Source: CAZTXD01 sp964617995 (GTDB lineage: Bacteria > Actinomycetota > Acidimicrobiia > Spongiisociales > ZC4RG35). From it: a stretch of 64,000 nucleotides of DNA. Positions within the stretch are counted from its first letter, which is position 1. Each line of letters begins with the position of its first letter. Both the position numbers and the translations under genes were made by a program. Below are positions 37,065 through 45,256 of the stretch, piece by piece. The notes beneath the pieces were generated by a model that worked only from the letters and a program-made list of their open reading frames with translations, had not been told where the DNA came from and searched no databases. The stretch spans positions 8,158 to 72,157 of the forward strand of contig CAZTXD010000002.1 in NCBI GenBank assembly GCA_964617995.1, written 5' to 3'.

Positions 37065-38252
37065 GTGATCGATCCCAGGAGAGTGGTTAGTCGGCGCGTA
37101 GCCCTCCACACCAGAGTCGTTTTGATCGCGGCGTCGACGGCCTTGATCGCGTATCTCCTCGGAGGGGCGCTCGGATGGTGGTCCGCGCTGGAGGGCGTGG
37201 AATCGTTGGTGATCATTGGGGCGTCGCTGATCTTCGTCGCTGTCGGTTCCTTGATCATCGGTAAGGCGGACTCGAACCGGGTTGGCTGGGTATTCGCCCT
37301 GGTCGGGATATCCATCCTGTTGTCCGGCGTGACCGGAGGGCTCGCCGACCGGGGCCTCCTCGTGTTCGACGCCATCGGTGGGGCGTTCTGGCTCTCCTGG
37401 CTCGCCGCGGTCGGGTTGGTGGTTCTCTGGTATCCCACCGGAAGACCAGCCAGTTCGCGATGGATCTGGGTCCAGTGGCTGGGATTTGTGTTGATCGGGC
37501 TCACCTTCGTTCTCTATGTGTTTGCTGAAGAACTGTGCTCGGAATTCTCGGAGCCCCAAGGGTGCATCGGCTACGTGGCGAATCCGATCGGTGTCCCCGC
37601 TGTCCCCAATCCGGAGTTCGGCTGGATATCAGGCCCGCTCTTCGCTGGCGTCGCTGTGTTCCTCCTGTCATCGTTGGCGTCCCTGGTAACGAGATTTCGC
37701 CGAGCCAGGGGGGTGGAACGTCTTCAGCTCAAGTGGTTCCTGCTCGCCTGCACGGTCTTCGCAGTCGCGTTCGCGGGGACGATCTCCTACGAAGCGTGGT
37801 CCGGTCGGGCTTCCCCCTTTTGGCTCGGCATTCTCTTCCAAGTGGCGATCCTGGCGATGCCGGTGACAGCGACCCTGGCCATTCTCCGCTATCGGCTCTA
37901 CGAGATCGACCGGATCATCTCCCGGACGGTGTCGTATGCGCTGGTGGTGGGTCTGCTCGGGTTGCTGGTGGCCGGTGTGGCCGCGGTCGCCGGCTCGCAG
38001 TTCGAGACACCTTGGGTGGTGGCGGCCACCACGCTGGGGATGGCGGCGTTGTTCAACCCGGTGCGGAGGAGAATGCAGATCTGGGTGGATCGTCGTTTCA
38101 ACCGGTCTCGCTATGACGCCCAGCGGGTGATGGACGAGTTCGCCGGTTCGTTGCGTGAGCGCGTGGACGCCGATGAGGTGGTTGAGGGATGGCTCGGGGT
38201 GGTCGACTCCACGATGCAACCTGCGGCTGTGGGTGTGTGGGTGAGGCAGTGA
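37065..38252 (+). CDS. Kinase-less multi-helix sensor head 1
   Basis: 395 residues, GTG start. About eight membrane helices fill residues 15-300. They are followed by the signature cytoplasmic tail RYRLYEIDRIISRTVSYALV, another two-helix segment, then WVDRRFNRSRYDAQRVMDEFAGSLR and DEVVEGWLGVVDSTMQPAAVGVWV. In related actinobacterial signalling proteins this tail leads into GAF, histidine kinase or phosphatase domains; here the protein simply ends. It has two external Cys (EELCSEF, PQGCIG). It starts a set of five overlapping paralogues. I infer a sensory or scaffold role. Confidence 0.8.
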   Translation: MIDPRRVVSRRVALHTRVVLIAASTALIAYLLGGALGWWSALEGVESLVIIGASLIFVAVGSLIIGKADSNRVGWVFALVGISILLSGVTGGLADRGLLVFDAIGGAFWLSWLAAVGLVVLWYPTGRPASSRWIWVQWLGFVLIGLTFVLYVFAEELCSEFSEPQGCIGYVANPIGVPAVPNPEFGWISGPLFAGVAVFLLSSLASLVTRFRRARGVERLQLKWFLLACTVFAVAFAGTISYEAWSGRASPFWLGILFQVAILAMPVTATLAILRYRLYEIDRIISRTVSYALVVGLLGLLVAGVAAVAGSQFETPWVVAATTLGMAALFNPVRRRMQIWVDRRFNRSRYDAQRVMDEFAGSLRERVDADEVVEGWLGVVDSTMQPAAVGVWVRQ

Positions 38253-39412
38253 TGGCGACGGACTCGATGCGTCGCCTCGGAGGAATCGCCATGGCTGTCT
38301 CGGCTCTTCTGCTGGGTGGGGTGAGTTTCGTATCGGCCCCGGAAGAACCGGTGGCGGTGGTGGTACAGCAGTTGGTGTTTGCCCTGGTCACGATGGGTGT
38401 GGGGCTGCTCCTCGTGTTGAGGCGGCCCGGGCACAGGATTGGCTTCGTGATGCTGGCCCTTGGCCTTTCCTTTTCGATGATGGGCATGGGTCAGGCACTG
38501 ACACGCGTCTCTCACCAGGTCGGAGACATGAGCCGAGCAGTCATTTGGGCTCAGTTCGAAGGAGTCGGTTGGGTCTTCTTCATCCTGACACTGTTCAACC
38601 TACTCCCTCTGTGGTTTCCCACGGGGAGGACGGCCAACGTCTTCGGGCAGTGGGTCCTCAGAGTCGCGCTGGCCGTGGCCATCGTTGGGGTGTTGGGCAC
38701 TGTCTTTGCCGAAAGAACTTGCGTCTCTTGGCCGGCTGGGGGTGTCGGTGACGACTGTCTTGAGTTCGCCGCCAGCTCCTGGGGGTTCCTGGAGTACTCT
38801 GTCGGTGAGGTTGCCGGTCAGGCCGTCTTGCTGCTCACGGGCCTGATATCGCTCCTCACCCTCGGATATCGCTTCGTCCGCGCCAGGGGAACGGAGCGAC
38901 AGCAGTTGAAATGGTTCGCTTTCGGATTCGCTTTGTTCGTCGTGGCCCTGGGGGCATCGCTGGTTCTGGGTACCAACATGGACTTGGTCATCTGGACCGC
39001 CATCGGTGTGGTGCCAGCTTCGATAGCGCTGGCGGTGCTTCGCTATCGCCTCTACGAGATCGACCGGATCGTTTCGAGGACGGTGTCGTACGCCCTGGTC
39101 GCAGGTCTGCTCGGGTTGCTGGTGGCAGCGGTGGCCGCGGTCGCCGGGTCGCAGTTCGAGACCCCTTGGGTGGTGGCGGCGACCACTCTGGCGGTGGCTG
39201 CAATGTTCAACCCGCTTCGGCGGAGGGTTCAGGGATGGGTGGACCGTCGTTTCAACCGGTCTCGATACGACGCCCAGCGGGTGATGGATGACTTCGTCGG
39301 GTCGTTGCGGGATCGCGTCGACGCCGACGAGGTGGTCGAGGGCTGGCTCGGGGTCGTCGATTCCACGATGCAACCGGCAGCCGTGGGCGTGTGGGTGAAG
39401 GTACCGGGGTGA
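38252..39412 (+). CDS. Kinase-less multi-helix sensor head 2
   Basis: 386 residues; ATG shares one base with the previous stop (tgatg). The N-terminal membrane half is unrelated in detail to its neighbours (GIAMAVSALLLGGVSFVSAPEEP, then ERTCVSWPAGGVGDDCLEF with paired external Cys). The C-terminal 125 residues are nearly identical to heads 1 and 4 (RYRLYEIDRIVSRTVSYALV; RRFNRSRYDAQRVMDDFVGSLR). Part of this tail is identical in DNA to head 4 over 122 bases. No kinase or output domain is present. Confidence 0.8.
   Translation: MATDSMRRLGGIAMAVSALLLGGVSFVSAPEEPVAVVVQQLVFALVTMGVGLLLVLRRPGHRIGFVMLALGLSFSMMGMGQALTRVSHQVGDMSRAVIWAQFEGVGWVFFILTLFNLLPLWFPTGRTANVFGQWVLRVALAVAIVGVLGTVFAERTCVSWPAGGVGDDCLEFAASSWGFLEYSVGEVAGQAVLLLTGLISLLTLGYRFVRARGTERQQLKWFAFGFALFVVALGASLVLGTNMDLVIWTAIGVVPASIALAVLRYRLYEIDRIVSRTVSYALVAGLLGLLVAAVAAVAGSQFETPWVVAATTLAVAAMFNPLRRRVQGWVDRRFNRSRYDAQRVMDDFVGSLRDRVDADEVVEGWLGVVDSTMQPAAVGVWVKVPG
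39167..39288. repeat. 122-base direct repeat, copy 1 (sensor head 2)
   Basis: Identical base for base to 41433-41554 by eye, 2266 bases away in the same orientation. It covers the codons from WVVAATTLAVAAMFNPLRRR through RYDAQRVM. Confidence 0.85.
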
Positions 39413-40548
39413 GCAGACACCAGCGGGAGACCGTGAATATGGCCCTACTCGTGATGGCGGTGGTCCTGGCGATGCTCGGTGTGTTGGCCGGTGTCTTTTT
39501 CGGCGGGCTGGAGCCGGGCGACGAGCTGTGGCCACTCGGATGGGTGATGTGGGCACCCGTCGGCGCTCTCATCCTCTGGAGACGGCCCAGCAACGGAGTC
39601 GGAACGATCATGCTGGCCATCGGCCTGTGTTGGGGGCTCGGCTTCCTTGCAGTTGCGTTGGCCGAAAGCCCGGCTCAGTTAGGCGTCCGGGTGTGGGCCG
39701 AGCTGGTCAGTCTCCTGCTCGGTGTGCTTCCCTGGCTCGGGATCATCTGGCTCCTTCTCGTCTTCCCCACAGGACGGCTTCACGGGCGTCTGGAGCGGAT
39801 CACAGGGCTCGGGTTGTTGGCGCTCGCCATCCTCGGGGTCGTCTCCTTTGCGAGCAGCCCTGAACCCATGGAATCGACGGGTGTGCAGAGTCCGCTCGCC
39901 GTACCGTGGATGGAGTCCTTGACCACCTGGTTCATCAGCGAGAGCGGGTTTCTCGTCGTGATCGTCGTCATAGCGGCTTCCATCGTCTCGCTGGCTCTTC
40001 GCTGGCACGCGAGCAGCGGGATCGAAAGACACCAGTACCGATGGCTCCTCCTCGGGGCACTCTTGTTCGTCTCGATCCTCGGCATTGGTCAGGTGGTCCC
40101 CGAAGACAGCCTCGCCGGGTTCACCTGGGTCGTGGCCGGGGCCGCCATACCGGTGTCTGTGGGCGTCGCCGTGTCTCGATACCGCCTGTTCGAGATCGAT
40201 CGGATCATCTCTCGGACGGTGTCGTATGCGTCGGTGGTTGCGGTGCTGGCTGCCGCGGTCGCCGGCGTAGCTGCCCTGGCGGGCTCCCAGTTCCAGGAGC
40301 CCTGGGTGGTGGCCGCCACCACGCTCGGGGTGGCGGCCACGTTCAATCCGGTGCGGAAGCGAGTTCAGAGCATCGTCGATCGTCGATTCAATCGATCGAA
40401 GTACGACGCCGAGCGGGTGGTCGCCGAGTTCGCCGGGTCGTTGCGTGACCGTGTCGACACCGACGAAGTGGTCGAGGGCTGGCTCGGTGTTGTCGACTCG
40501 ACGATGGAACCGGCAGCCGTCGGCGTGTGGCTGAGGGGGGCACGATGA
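39409..40548 (+). CDS. Kinase-less multi-helix sensor head 3
   Basis: 379 residues. GTG at 39409 gives a 4-base GTGA overlap with head 2; a GTG at 39391 is possible but deeper in the overlap. The membrane part has about eight helices, with no paired external Cys. The tail RYRLFEIDRIISRTVSYASVV and RRFNRSKYDAERVVAEFAGSLR is the most diverged of the first four. It ends DSTMEPAAVGVWLRGAR, again with no output domain. Confidence 0.78.
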   Translation: MSRHQRETVNMALLVMAVVLAMLGVLAGVFFGGLEPGDELWPLGWVMWAPVGALILWRRPSNGVGTIMLAIGLCWGLGFLAVALAESPAQLGVRVWAELVSLLLGVLPWLGIIWLLLVFPTGRLHGRLERITGLGLLALAILGVVSFASSPEPMESTGVQSPLAVPWMESLTTWFISESGFLVVIVVIAASIVSLALRWHASSGIERHQYRWLLLGALLFVSILGIGQVVPEDSLAGFTWVVAGAAIPVSVGVAVSRYRLFEIDRIISRTVSYASVVAVLAAAVAGVAALAGSQFQEPWVVAATTLGVAATFNPVRKRVQSIVDRRFNRSKYDAERVVAEFAGSLRDRVDTDEVVEGWLGVVDSTMEPAAVGVWLRGAR

Positions 40549-41681
40549 ATCGATCCCCGATGGCGTCGATCGGATTGGCCCTGACCTTCGCGATGGTCGC
40601 TGGAATGGTCACCGTCGCTGCGGTCGGTGGCCAACTGGTGGCAACGTACCTGGTGGCGGGGCTGCTGATGTCGATCGTCGGTTGGCGAATACTGATATCG
40701 CATCCCCGTCATGGCGTGGGTCGCCTGCTGATGGTGGCCGGAGTCTCGGGCACCGCCCTCTCGTTCTGCATGCCGTACGCGCAGCTCTCCTTGTCGAGTG
40801 GGCGGCTTCCGGGGGAGTGGGTAGCAGCATGGGCCGGTTCGTGGATCTGGGCGGTCCAACTCGCATGCCTGCCGGCCTTGCTATTCGTCTATCCGTCGGG
40901 ACGGGCATTGGGGAGGTGGCGATGGGTCTTCAGGGTGTGGGTGGCGGCTGTGGCTGCGGTCATCTTGACCGGCGCCGTGCAGCTGGTTGGGACCAGCGCC
41001 GGTGAGATGGTCGCCCAAGCCCGGCCCGGTGCTCCCGAGCTTCCCGAATATCGGTTTCTCAACGACGCCGCGCCATTGCTGATCATGTTCCTGGGCTTTC
41101 CCCTTGGGGGCGTTTCCTTCTCGCGACGTTGGGTAGGCGGGGGTCTGGAGACTCGTCACCAGATGAAGTGGCTGGCTCTCGGCCCCGTGGCGATGGCGAT
41201 GGCCCTGGTGACGATGGAGGTGCTGGACGCACCGCCGGTGGTGTCCGGCGTGGCCTGGGCCACCGCACTGACCGTGTTCCCCCTTGCGATCGGTATGGCG
41301 ATCCTCCGCTATCGCCTCTACGACATCGACCGGATCATCTCGAGGACGGTCTCGTATGCCCTGGTCGTTGGACTGCTCGCCCTGGCCGTAGCAGCGGTGG
41401 CGGCCGTCGCCGGGTCGCAGTTCGAGACTCCCTGGGTGGTGGCGGCGACCACTCTGGCGGTGGCTGCAATGTTCAACCCGCTTCGGCGGAGGGTTCAGGG
41501 ATGGGTGGACCGTCGTTTCAACCGGTCTCGATACGACGCCCAGCGGGTGATGGACGACTTCGCCGGCTCGCTCCGGGACCCGGTCGATGCTGATGGTGTG
41601 ATCGACGGCTGGGTGTGGGTAGTGAGGGGCACGATGGAGCCGGGGGCCATCGGAGTCTGGGTCAGGGACCACCCCGAATGA
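40545..41681 (+). CDS. Kinase-less multi-helix sensor head 4
   Basis: 378 residues; ATG at 40545 overlaps the head 3 stop by four bases. Its N-terminal half is distinct (LALTFAMVAGMVTVAAVGGQLVATY), while the C-terminal tail matches head 2, including the 122-base identical block. Its last residues differ: DPVDADGVIDGWVWVVRGTMEPGAIGVWVRD. The mosaic pattern suggests exchange of the tail between heads by recombination while the input half diverges. Confidence 0.8.
   Translation: MNRSPMASIGLALTFAMVAGMVTVAAVGGQLVATYLVAGLLMSIVGWRILISHPRHGVGRLLMVAGVSGTALSFCMPYAQLSLSSGRLPGEWVAAWAGSWIWAVQLACLPALLFVYPSGRALGRWRWVFRVWVAAVAAVILTGAVQLVGTSAGEMVAQARPGAPELPEYRFLNDAAPLLIMFLGFPLGGVSFSRRWVGGGLETRHQMKWLALGPVAMAMALVTMEVLDAPPVVSGVAWATALTVFPLAIGMAILRYRLYDIDRIISRTVSYALVVGLLALAVAAVAAVAGSQFETPWVVAATTLAVAAMFNPLRRRVQGWVDRRFNRSRYDAQRVMDDFAGSLRDPVDADGVIDGWVWVVRGTMEPGAIGVWVRDHPE
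41433..41554. repeat. 122-base direct repeat, copy 2 (sensor head 4)
   Basis: Second copy of the block at 39167-39288. Both flanks differ at synonymous sites within a few bases. Confidence 0.85.
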
Positions 41682-42823
41682 GCCTTCGTTCCTCGCTGAT
41701 CGTCGTGGCCGCGGTGGCATACGTCGTGGCTGCGGTGACCGTCACCCTCATGTCGGGGCCCATTCCGCCGTTCCCGTGGGATCCGTTCTGGCTCAACTGG
41801 GTCGGTTTCCCGGTGGTGGGAGCCCTGATTCTCCTCAAGAAACCGGGGAACAACATCGGCAGGATCCTTCTCGCCGTCGGCGTGACCGTTGCCATCTCCA
41901 ATGGGTCCGTGCTCGCCGAGCTACTCGGTGCGCCCCGGTCCGACCTCTACGCGTTGGCCAGCCAGCTCGCCCTGATGCCGATAGCCGTGTTGATCCCGAG
42001 CCTCGTACTCCTGTTCCCAACCGGGTTGATCCCAACGCGATGGTGGCGGCATGGCATCCGGCTTGCCTGGGGCGCCGACGCTCTGCTCATCATGTGGTAC
42101 ATAGTGCGGCCTCACCCAAACCCAGGGGCAACAGAAGGCGTCTGGCACCCGAACCCACTCGGGGTCGAGGCCTTACGCTCCCTGGAGGGTGCGGTTGTCG
42201 GGTCGGCCGGGGTGGTGTTGGCTGTCTTTGCGGCCGCGACGGTGACCCACGCGGTGGTCAGCTACCGGAGGGGCTCGGCCATCGAGAGGCATCAGGTGAG
42301 GTGGGTCCTGTTCGCCGCGGTGGTGACGCCACTCCTGTACCTCGTCGGCACCTTCCTCGAATCCCAGGTGTTGTGGCTGGGAAACGCATTGGTCGCCTCT
42401 GGCTTGCTCCTGGGAGCCAACGCGGTGGCGGTCGCGATCGGGGTGGCGGTGTTCAAATACCGGCTCTTCGACATCGACCGGCTCATCTCGAGGACGGCTT
42501 CTTACGGGTTCGTGGTGACTCTCCTCGCGTTCGGGTTCTTCGGGATCTCTGCCCTGGTGGGTTCCCGGACCTCGGAGAGGCCGCTGTTCGTGGCCGCGGC
42601 CACCCTCGTTGCTGCCGCCCTGTTCAACCCGCTGAGAACCCGTATGCAGCGCTGGGTCAACCGACGGTTCAACCGATCGACCTATGACGCCGAGATGGTC
42701 ATGTCCGAGTTCGCTGGCTCGCTGCGCGAGGGCATCGACATCGAAGGTGTCATCGATGGCTGGGTGGGTGTCGTGGGAGAGACCATGGAGCCGGGAGCCA
42801 TCGGGGTATGGGTCCGGGACTGA
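41678..42823 (+). CDS. Kinase-less multi-helix sensor head 5
   Basis: 381 residues; ATG at 41678 overlaps the head 4 stop by four bases. The membrane half has about eight helices and a unique external loop (VRPHPNPGATEGVWHPNPLG). The tail is the most divergent of the five: KYRLFDIDRLISRTASYGFVV, then RRFNRSTYDAEMVMSEFAGSLR, ending GETMEPGAIGVWVRD. It closes the translationally coupled array. The sequence that normally follows such a tail in full-length signalling proteins (a GAF-like stretch) is found at the start of the phosphatase fusion at 45257. Confidence 0.78.
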   Translation: MSLRSSLIVVAAVAYVVAAVTVTLMSGPIPPFPWDPFWLNWVGFPVVGALILLKKPGNNIGRILLAVGVTVAISNGSVLAELLGAPRSDLYALASQLALMPIAVLIPSLVLLFPTGLIPTRWWRHGIRLAWGADALLIMWYIVRPHPNPGATEGVWHPNPLGVEALRSLEGAVVGSAGVVLAVFAAATVTHAVVSYRRGSAIERHQVRWVLFAAVVTPLLYLVGTFLESQVLWLGNALVASGLLLGANAVAVAIGVAVFKYRLFDIDRLISRTASYGFVVTLLAFGFFGISALVGSRTSERPLFVAAATLVAAALFNPLRTRMQRWVNRRFNRSTYDAEMVMSEFAGSLREGIDIEGVIDGWVGVVGETMEPGAIGVWVRD

Positions 42824-43148
42824 TCACCCCAATCGTTACCGGCTCATCTCATCTGAGTGGGGATTGGCATATGCGACGCGTGGTGGTGATGGCCCGGTTG
42901 GGCGGGAGCGATGTCGCCGGCGTAGCGGAGGCAGAGGAGTCAGGAGTGGTCGACGACTCCCACTCCTCGGAAAGTTCGACAGTTGAGGCACACCACCTCC
43001 GCGATCGCCGGGCGCCCTGCCCGGCCATAATGGCTCCTCTGCCGGCTCCCCGGTTCGCCGGCCTCACCACGCCATCCTCCCCGCAGGTTTGGGACCTGTC
43101 CTGAAGAGGTAAGGGGAGGTGACGTTCGCGGATCTTGGAGGAGCTGTG
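42824..43148. other. Intergenic stretch after the sensor array
   Basis: No gene recognised. A near-match to the CGTAACG element (cgttacc on the forward strand) occurs near 42835. The end carries ggaggagctgtg, the ribosome site of the next gene. Confidence 0.35.
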
Positions 43149-44456
43149 ATGCGACGTGACACCCCTTCTCTCACGCTGCTGGCGGCGGTGCTGGCCCTGC
43201 TGCTGGCCATGGTGCTGCCGGCCGCTGCCCATCCCGCGGAGGACCCCGACGACGGCAAGGCCAAGTCTGGTCTCACCGTGGAGGACATCCAGGCCATGCC
43301 CACCGCCGATTTGGAGGCCATGGGACCTGCCGAGTGTGTCGACGGTATGGCCGCCATCTTTCCCTGTGACAACGTCGACCTGGCCGCCTTCGTCCCACTC
43401 GAGGAGCTGGGTGGGGTCAACGGGAGCGACATCTGGGGGTGGGAGGATCCGCTCACCGGCCGTGAGTACGCCATCATGACCACCGGGGAAGGAACGGCAT
43501 TCGTAGACGTCACCGAGCCCACAGCCCCGGTGGTGGTGGGGATCTTGCCCACCGAGAGCGTGGACAACAGGATCCTGTGGCGCGACGTCAAGGTCCACGC
43601 CGACCACGCCTTCATCGTGTCCGAGATCGGGACCCACGGCATGCAGGTATTCGATCTGACCCGGTTGCGCGGCGTCGCATTGACCCCCGCCCTCTTCACA
43701 GCAGACGCCGTATACCGCGGGTTCGGCAACGCCCACAACGTGGCTGTCAACCCCGACACCGGTTTCGCCTACGCCGTGGGCTCCAACACCTGCGACGGAG
43801 GCCTGCACATGGTGGACGTCCAGGACCCGAAGAACCCCACGTTCGCCGGCTGCGCCGACGAAGACGGCTACGTCCACGACGTGCAATGTGTCATCTACGA
43901 GGGTAAGGACGGCCGTTTCCGCGGCCGGGAGATCTGCTTCGGTTCCAACGAGGACACGGTGACCCTCTACGACGTCACTGACAAGGCCAACCCCGTTGTC
44001 CTCTCCCGCACCGGCTACCCCAGCGCCGCCTACACCCACCAGGGCTGGCTGACGCCGGACCAGCGCTGGTTCCTGTTCGGCGACGAGCTGGATGAGCTGA
44101 ACGGCACGGTGGGCAACACCACCACCTACATCATGAAGGTGGAGAAGCTGGACCGGCCGGCGCGGGTGACCCCATTCACCCACTCGACGCGAACCATCGA
44201 CCACAACCTCTACATCCACGGCCCCCACGTCTATGAGGCCAACTATGTGGAAGGCTTGCAGATCCTCTCCTACGACCGCAAGACCCTGGAGAAAGGCGAG
44301 CTGACCCGGGTCGGCTACTTCGACGTGGTGCCGGGCGTGGACGAGGCGGTTTTCGGGGGCGCGTGGAGCAACTATCGCTTCGACTCGGGGACCACGGTGG
44401 TCAGCGCCATCGAGAGCGGTCTCTTCGTTCTCATTCCCGATCTCGCTGGGTCCTGA
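43149..44456 (+). CDS. Choice-of-anchor B family secreted beta-propeller-like protein
   Basis: 435 residues. Signal peptide at 1-31 (LLAAVLALLLAMVLPAAAHP). The body has LVIP-type repeats: GEGTAFVDVTEPTAPVVVGILP, HGMQVFDLTRLRG, GLHMVDVQDPKNPTFAGC and TVTLYDVTDKANPVVLSR, as in choice-of-anchor B proteins. His-rich turns (AHNVAVN, YTHQGWL, DHNLYIHG) may bind metal. No anchor domain is seen at the C-terminus, so it is probably secreted or held by another protein. ATG at 43149 follows ggagg. Confidence 0.82.
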   Translation: MRRDTPSLTLLAAVLALLLAMVLPAAAHPAEDPDDGKAKSGLTVEDIQAMPTADLEAMGPAECVDGMAAIFPCDNVDLAAFVPLEELGGVNGSDIWGWEDPLTGREYAIMTTGEGTAFVDVTEPTAPVVVGILPTESVDNRILWRDVKVHADHAFIVSEIGTHGMQVFDLTRLRGVALTPALFTADAVYRGFGNAHNVAVNPDTGFAYAVGSNTCDGGLHMVDVQDPKNPTFAGCADEDGYVHDVQCVIYEGKDGRFRGREICFGSNEDTVTLYDVTDKANPVVLSRTGYPSAAYTHQGWLTPDQRWFLFGDELDELNGTVGNTTTYIMKVEKLDRPARVTPFTHSTRTIDHNLYIHGPHVYEANYVEGLQILSYDRKTLEKGELTRVGYFDVVPGVDEAVFGGAWSNYRFDSGTTVVSAIESGLFVLIPDLAGS

Positions 44457-44609
44457 GGCCTGGGGGGTGGGCCGGTAGTGGGGCCGGTCCACCCTCTGGG
44501 ATGAGTGGCGCCGATAGACCGGTGCCCGGTGGCTCAACACGATCGTGGAGTGCCGGATTGACCCATTCGTCGACACGTTCCGTGAGAGGCCGGATGAAGT
44601 CGGTCCTCT

Positions 44610-44616
44610 CGTAACG
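44610..44616 (+). promoter_or_regulatory. CGTAACG element, SRPBCC gene
   Basis: cgtaacg 45 bases before the SRPBCC start at 44662, same orientation as the gene. Confidence 0.45.
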
Positions 44617-44661
44617 CTCCCGTACCGGTCGTGTGGCATATCTGGGAGCGAAAGGAGCGAC

Positions 44662-45180
44662 ATGATCCACTACATGTTCGAGACAGAGTGGGTGCTGACG
44701 GCACCGGTCGAGCGGGTGTTCGAGCTTCTTTCCCATCCCGAGGGTTACGCCTCGTGGTGGCCGTCGGTGAGAGAGTCGGTACTCCTGGAAGAGGGTGACT
44801 CCCGAGGCGTAGGTAGGAGCGCCTCGTTCACGGTGCACGGTCCGTTGCGATCAACTCTGCGCCTTCAGCTGAGGGCGATCGAGGTCGATCGCCCCCGTCG
44901 GGTCCACAACGTCGTCCGAGGAGACCTGGTCGGCACCGGGACACATCATCTCGAGGCGCATCCCGACGGCACCCGAGTGAGATTCCACTGGTATGTGTCG
45001 ACCACGAGAGCCTGGATGAGCACGGTGGCCAGGATCGGCAGGCCGTTCTTCGCCCTCGCTCACAAGTACGTGATGCACCAGGGTTGCGAGGGGATGGCCA
45101 AATACCTCGGGGCGAGGCTCCTGATGGCCAGGTCGACGGTGGTCGACTCACCGACCCCGATTCCGGTGCCACAGAGTTAG
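44662..45180 (+). CDS. SRPBCC/START-like ligand-binding protein
   Basis: 172 residues. FETEWVLTAPVERVFELLSHPEGYASWWPSV (5-35) is the N-terminal strand and helix of the coenzyme Q-binding/polyketide-cyclase fold, followed by the strand-rich body and a C-terminal helix (GMAKYLGARLLMA). Start ATG has aaaggag seven bases upstream; earlier in-frame starts lack it. Promoter carries the CGTAACG element shared with the signalling genes on each side. Ligand unknown; possibly a lipid or quinone. Confidence 0.83.
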   Translation: MIHYMFETEWVLTAPVERVFELLSHPEGYASWWPSVRESVLLEEGDSRGVGRSASFTVHGPLRSTLRLQLRAIEVDRPRRVHNVVRGDLVGTGTHHLEAHPDGTRVRFHWYVSTTRAWMSTVARIGRPFFALAHKYVMHQGCEGMAKYLGARLLMARSTVVDSPTPIPVPQS

Positions 45181-45217
45181 ATTGCGGTCGTGAAGGATTC
45201 CTGTTGAACCGGGGAGT

Positions 45218-45224
45218 CGTAACG
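45218..45224 (+). promoter_or_regulatory. CGTAACG element, phosphatase-kinase fusion operon
   Basis: cgtaacg 32 bases before the start at 45257, same orientation as the gene. Confidence 0.45.
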
Positions 45225-45256
45225 ATCTCGGGACGGTTTCGAGGGAAGATGAGGAG

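Noticed and set aside
37065..42823. Sensor heads considered as complete histidine kinases
   Set aside because: No H-box, N-box or GHKL ATP-binding motifs in any of the five proteins.
42849..44663. 604-codon reverse-strand frame over the choice-of-anchor B gene
   Set aside because: Shadow of a forward gene with signal peptide and repeats; no ribosome site or domain on the reverse strand.
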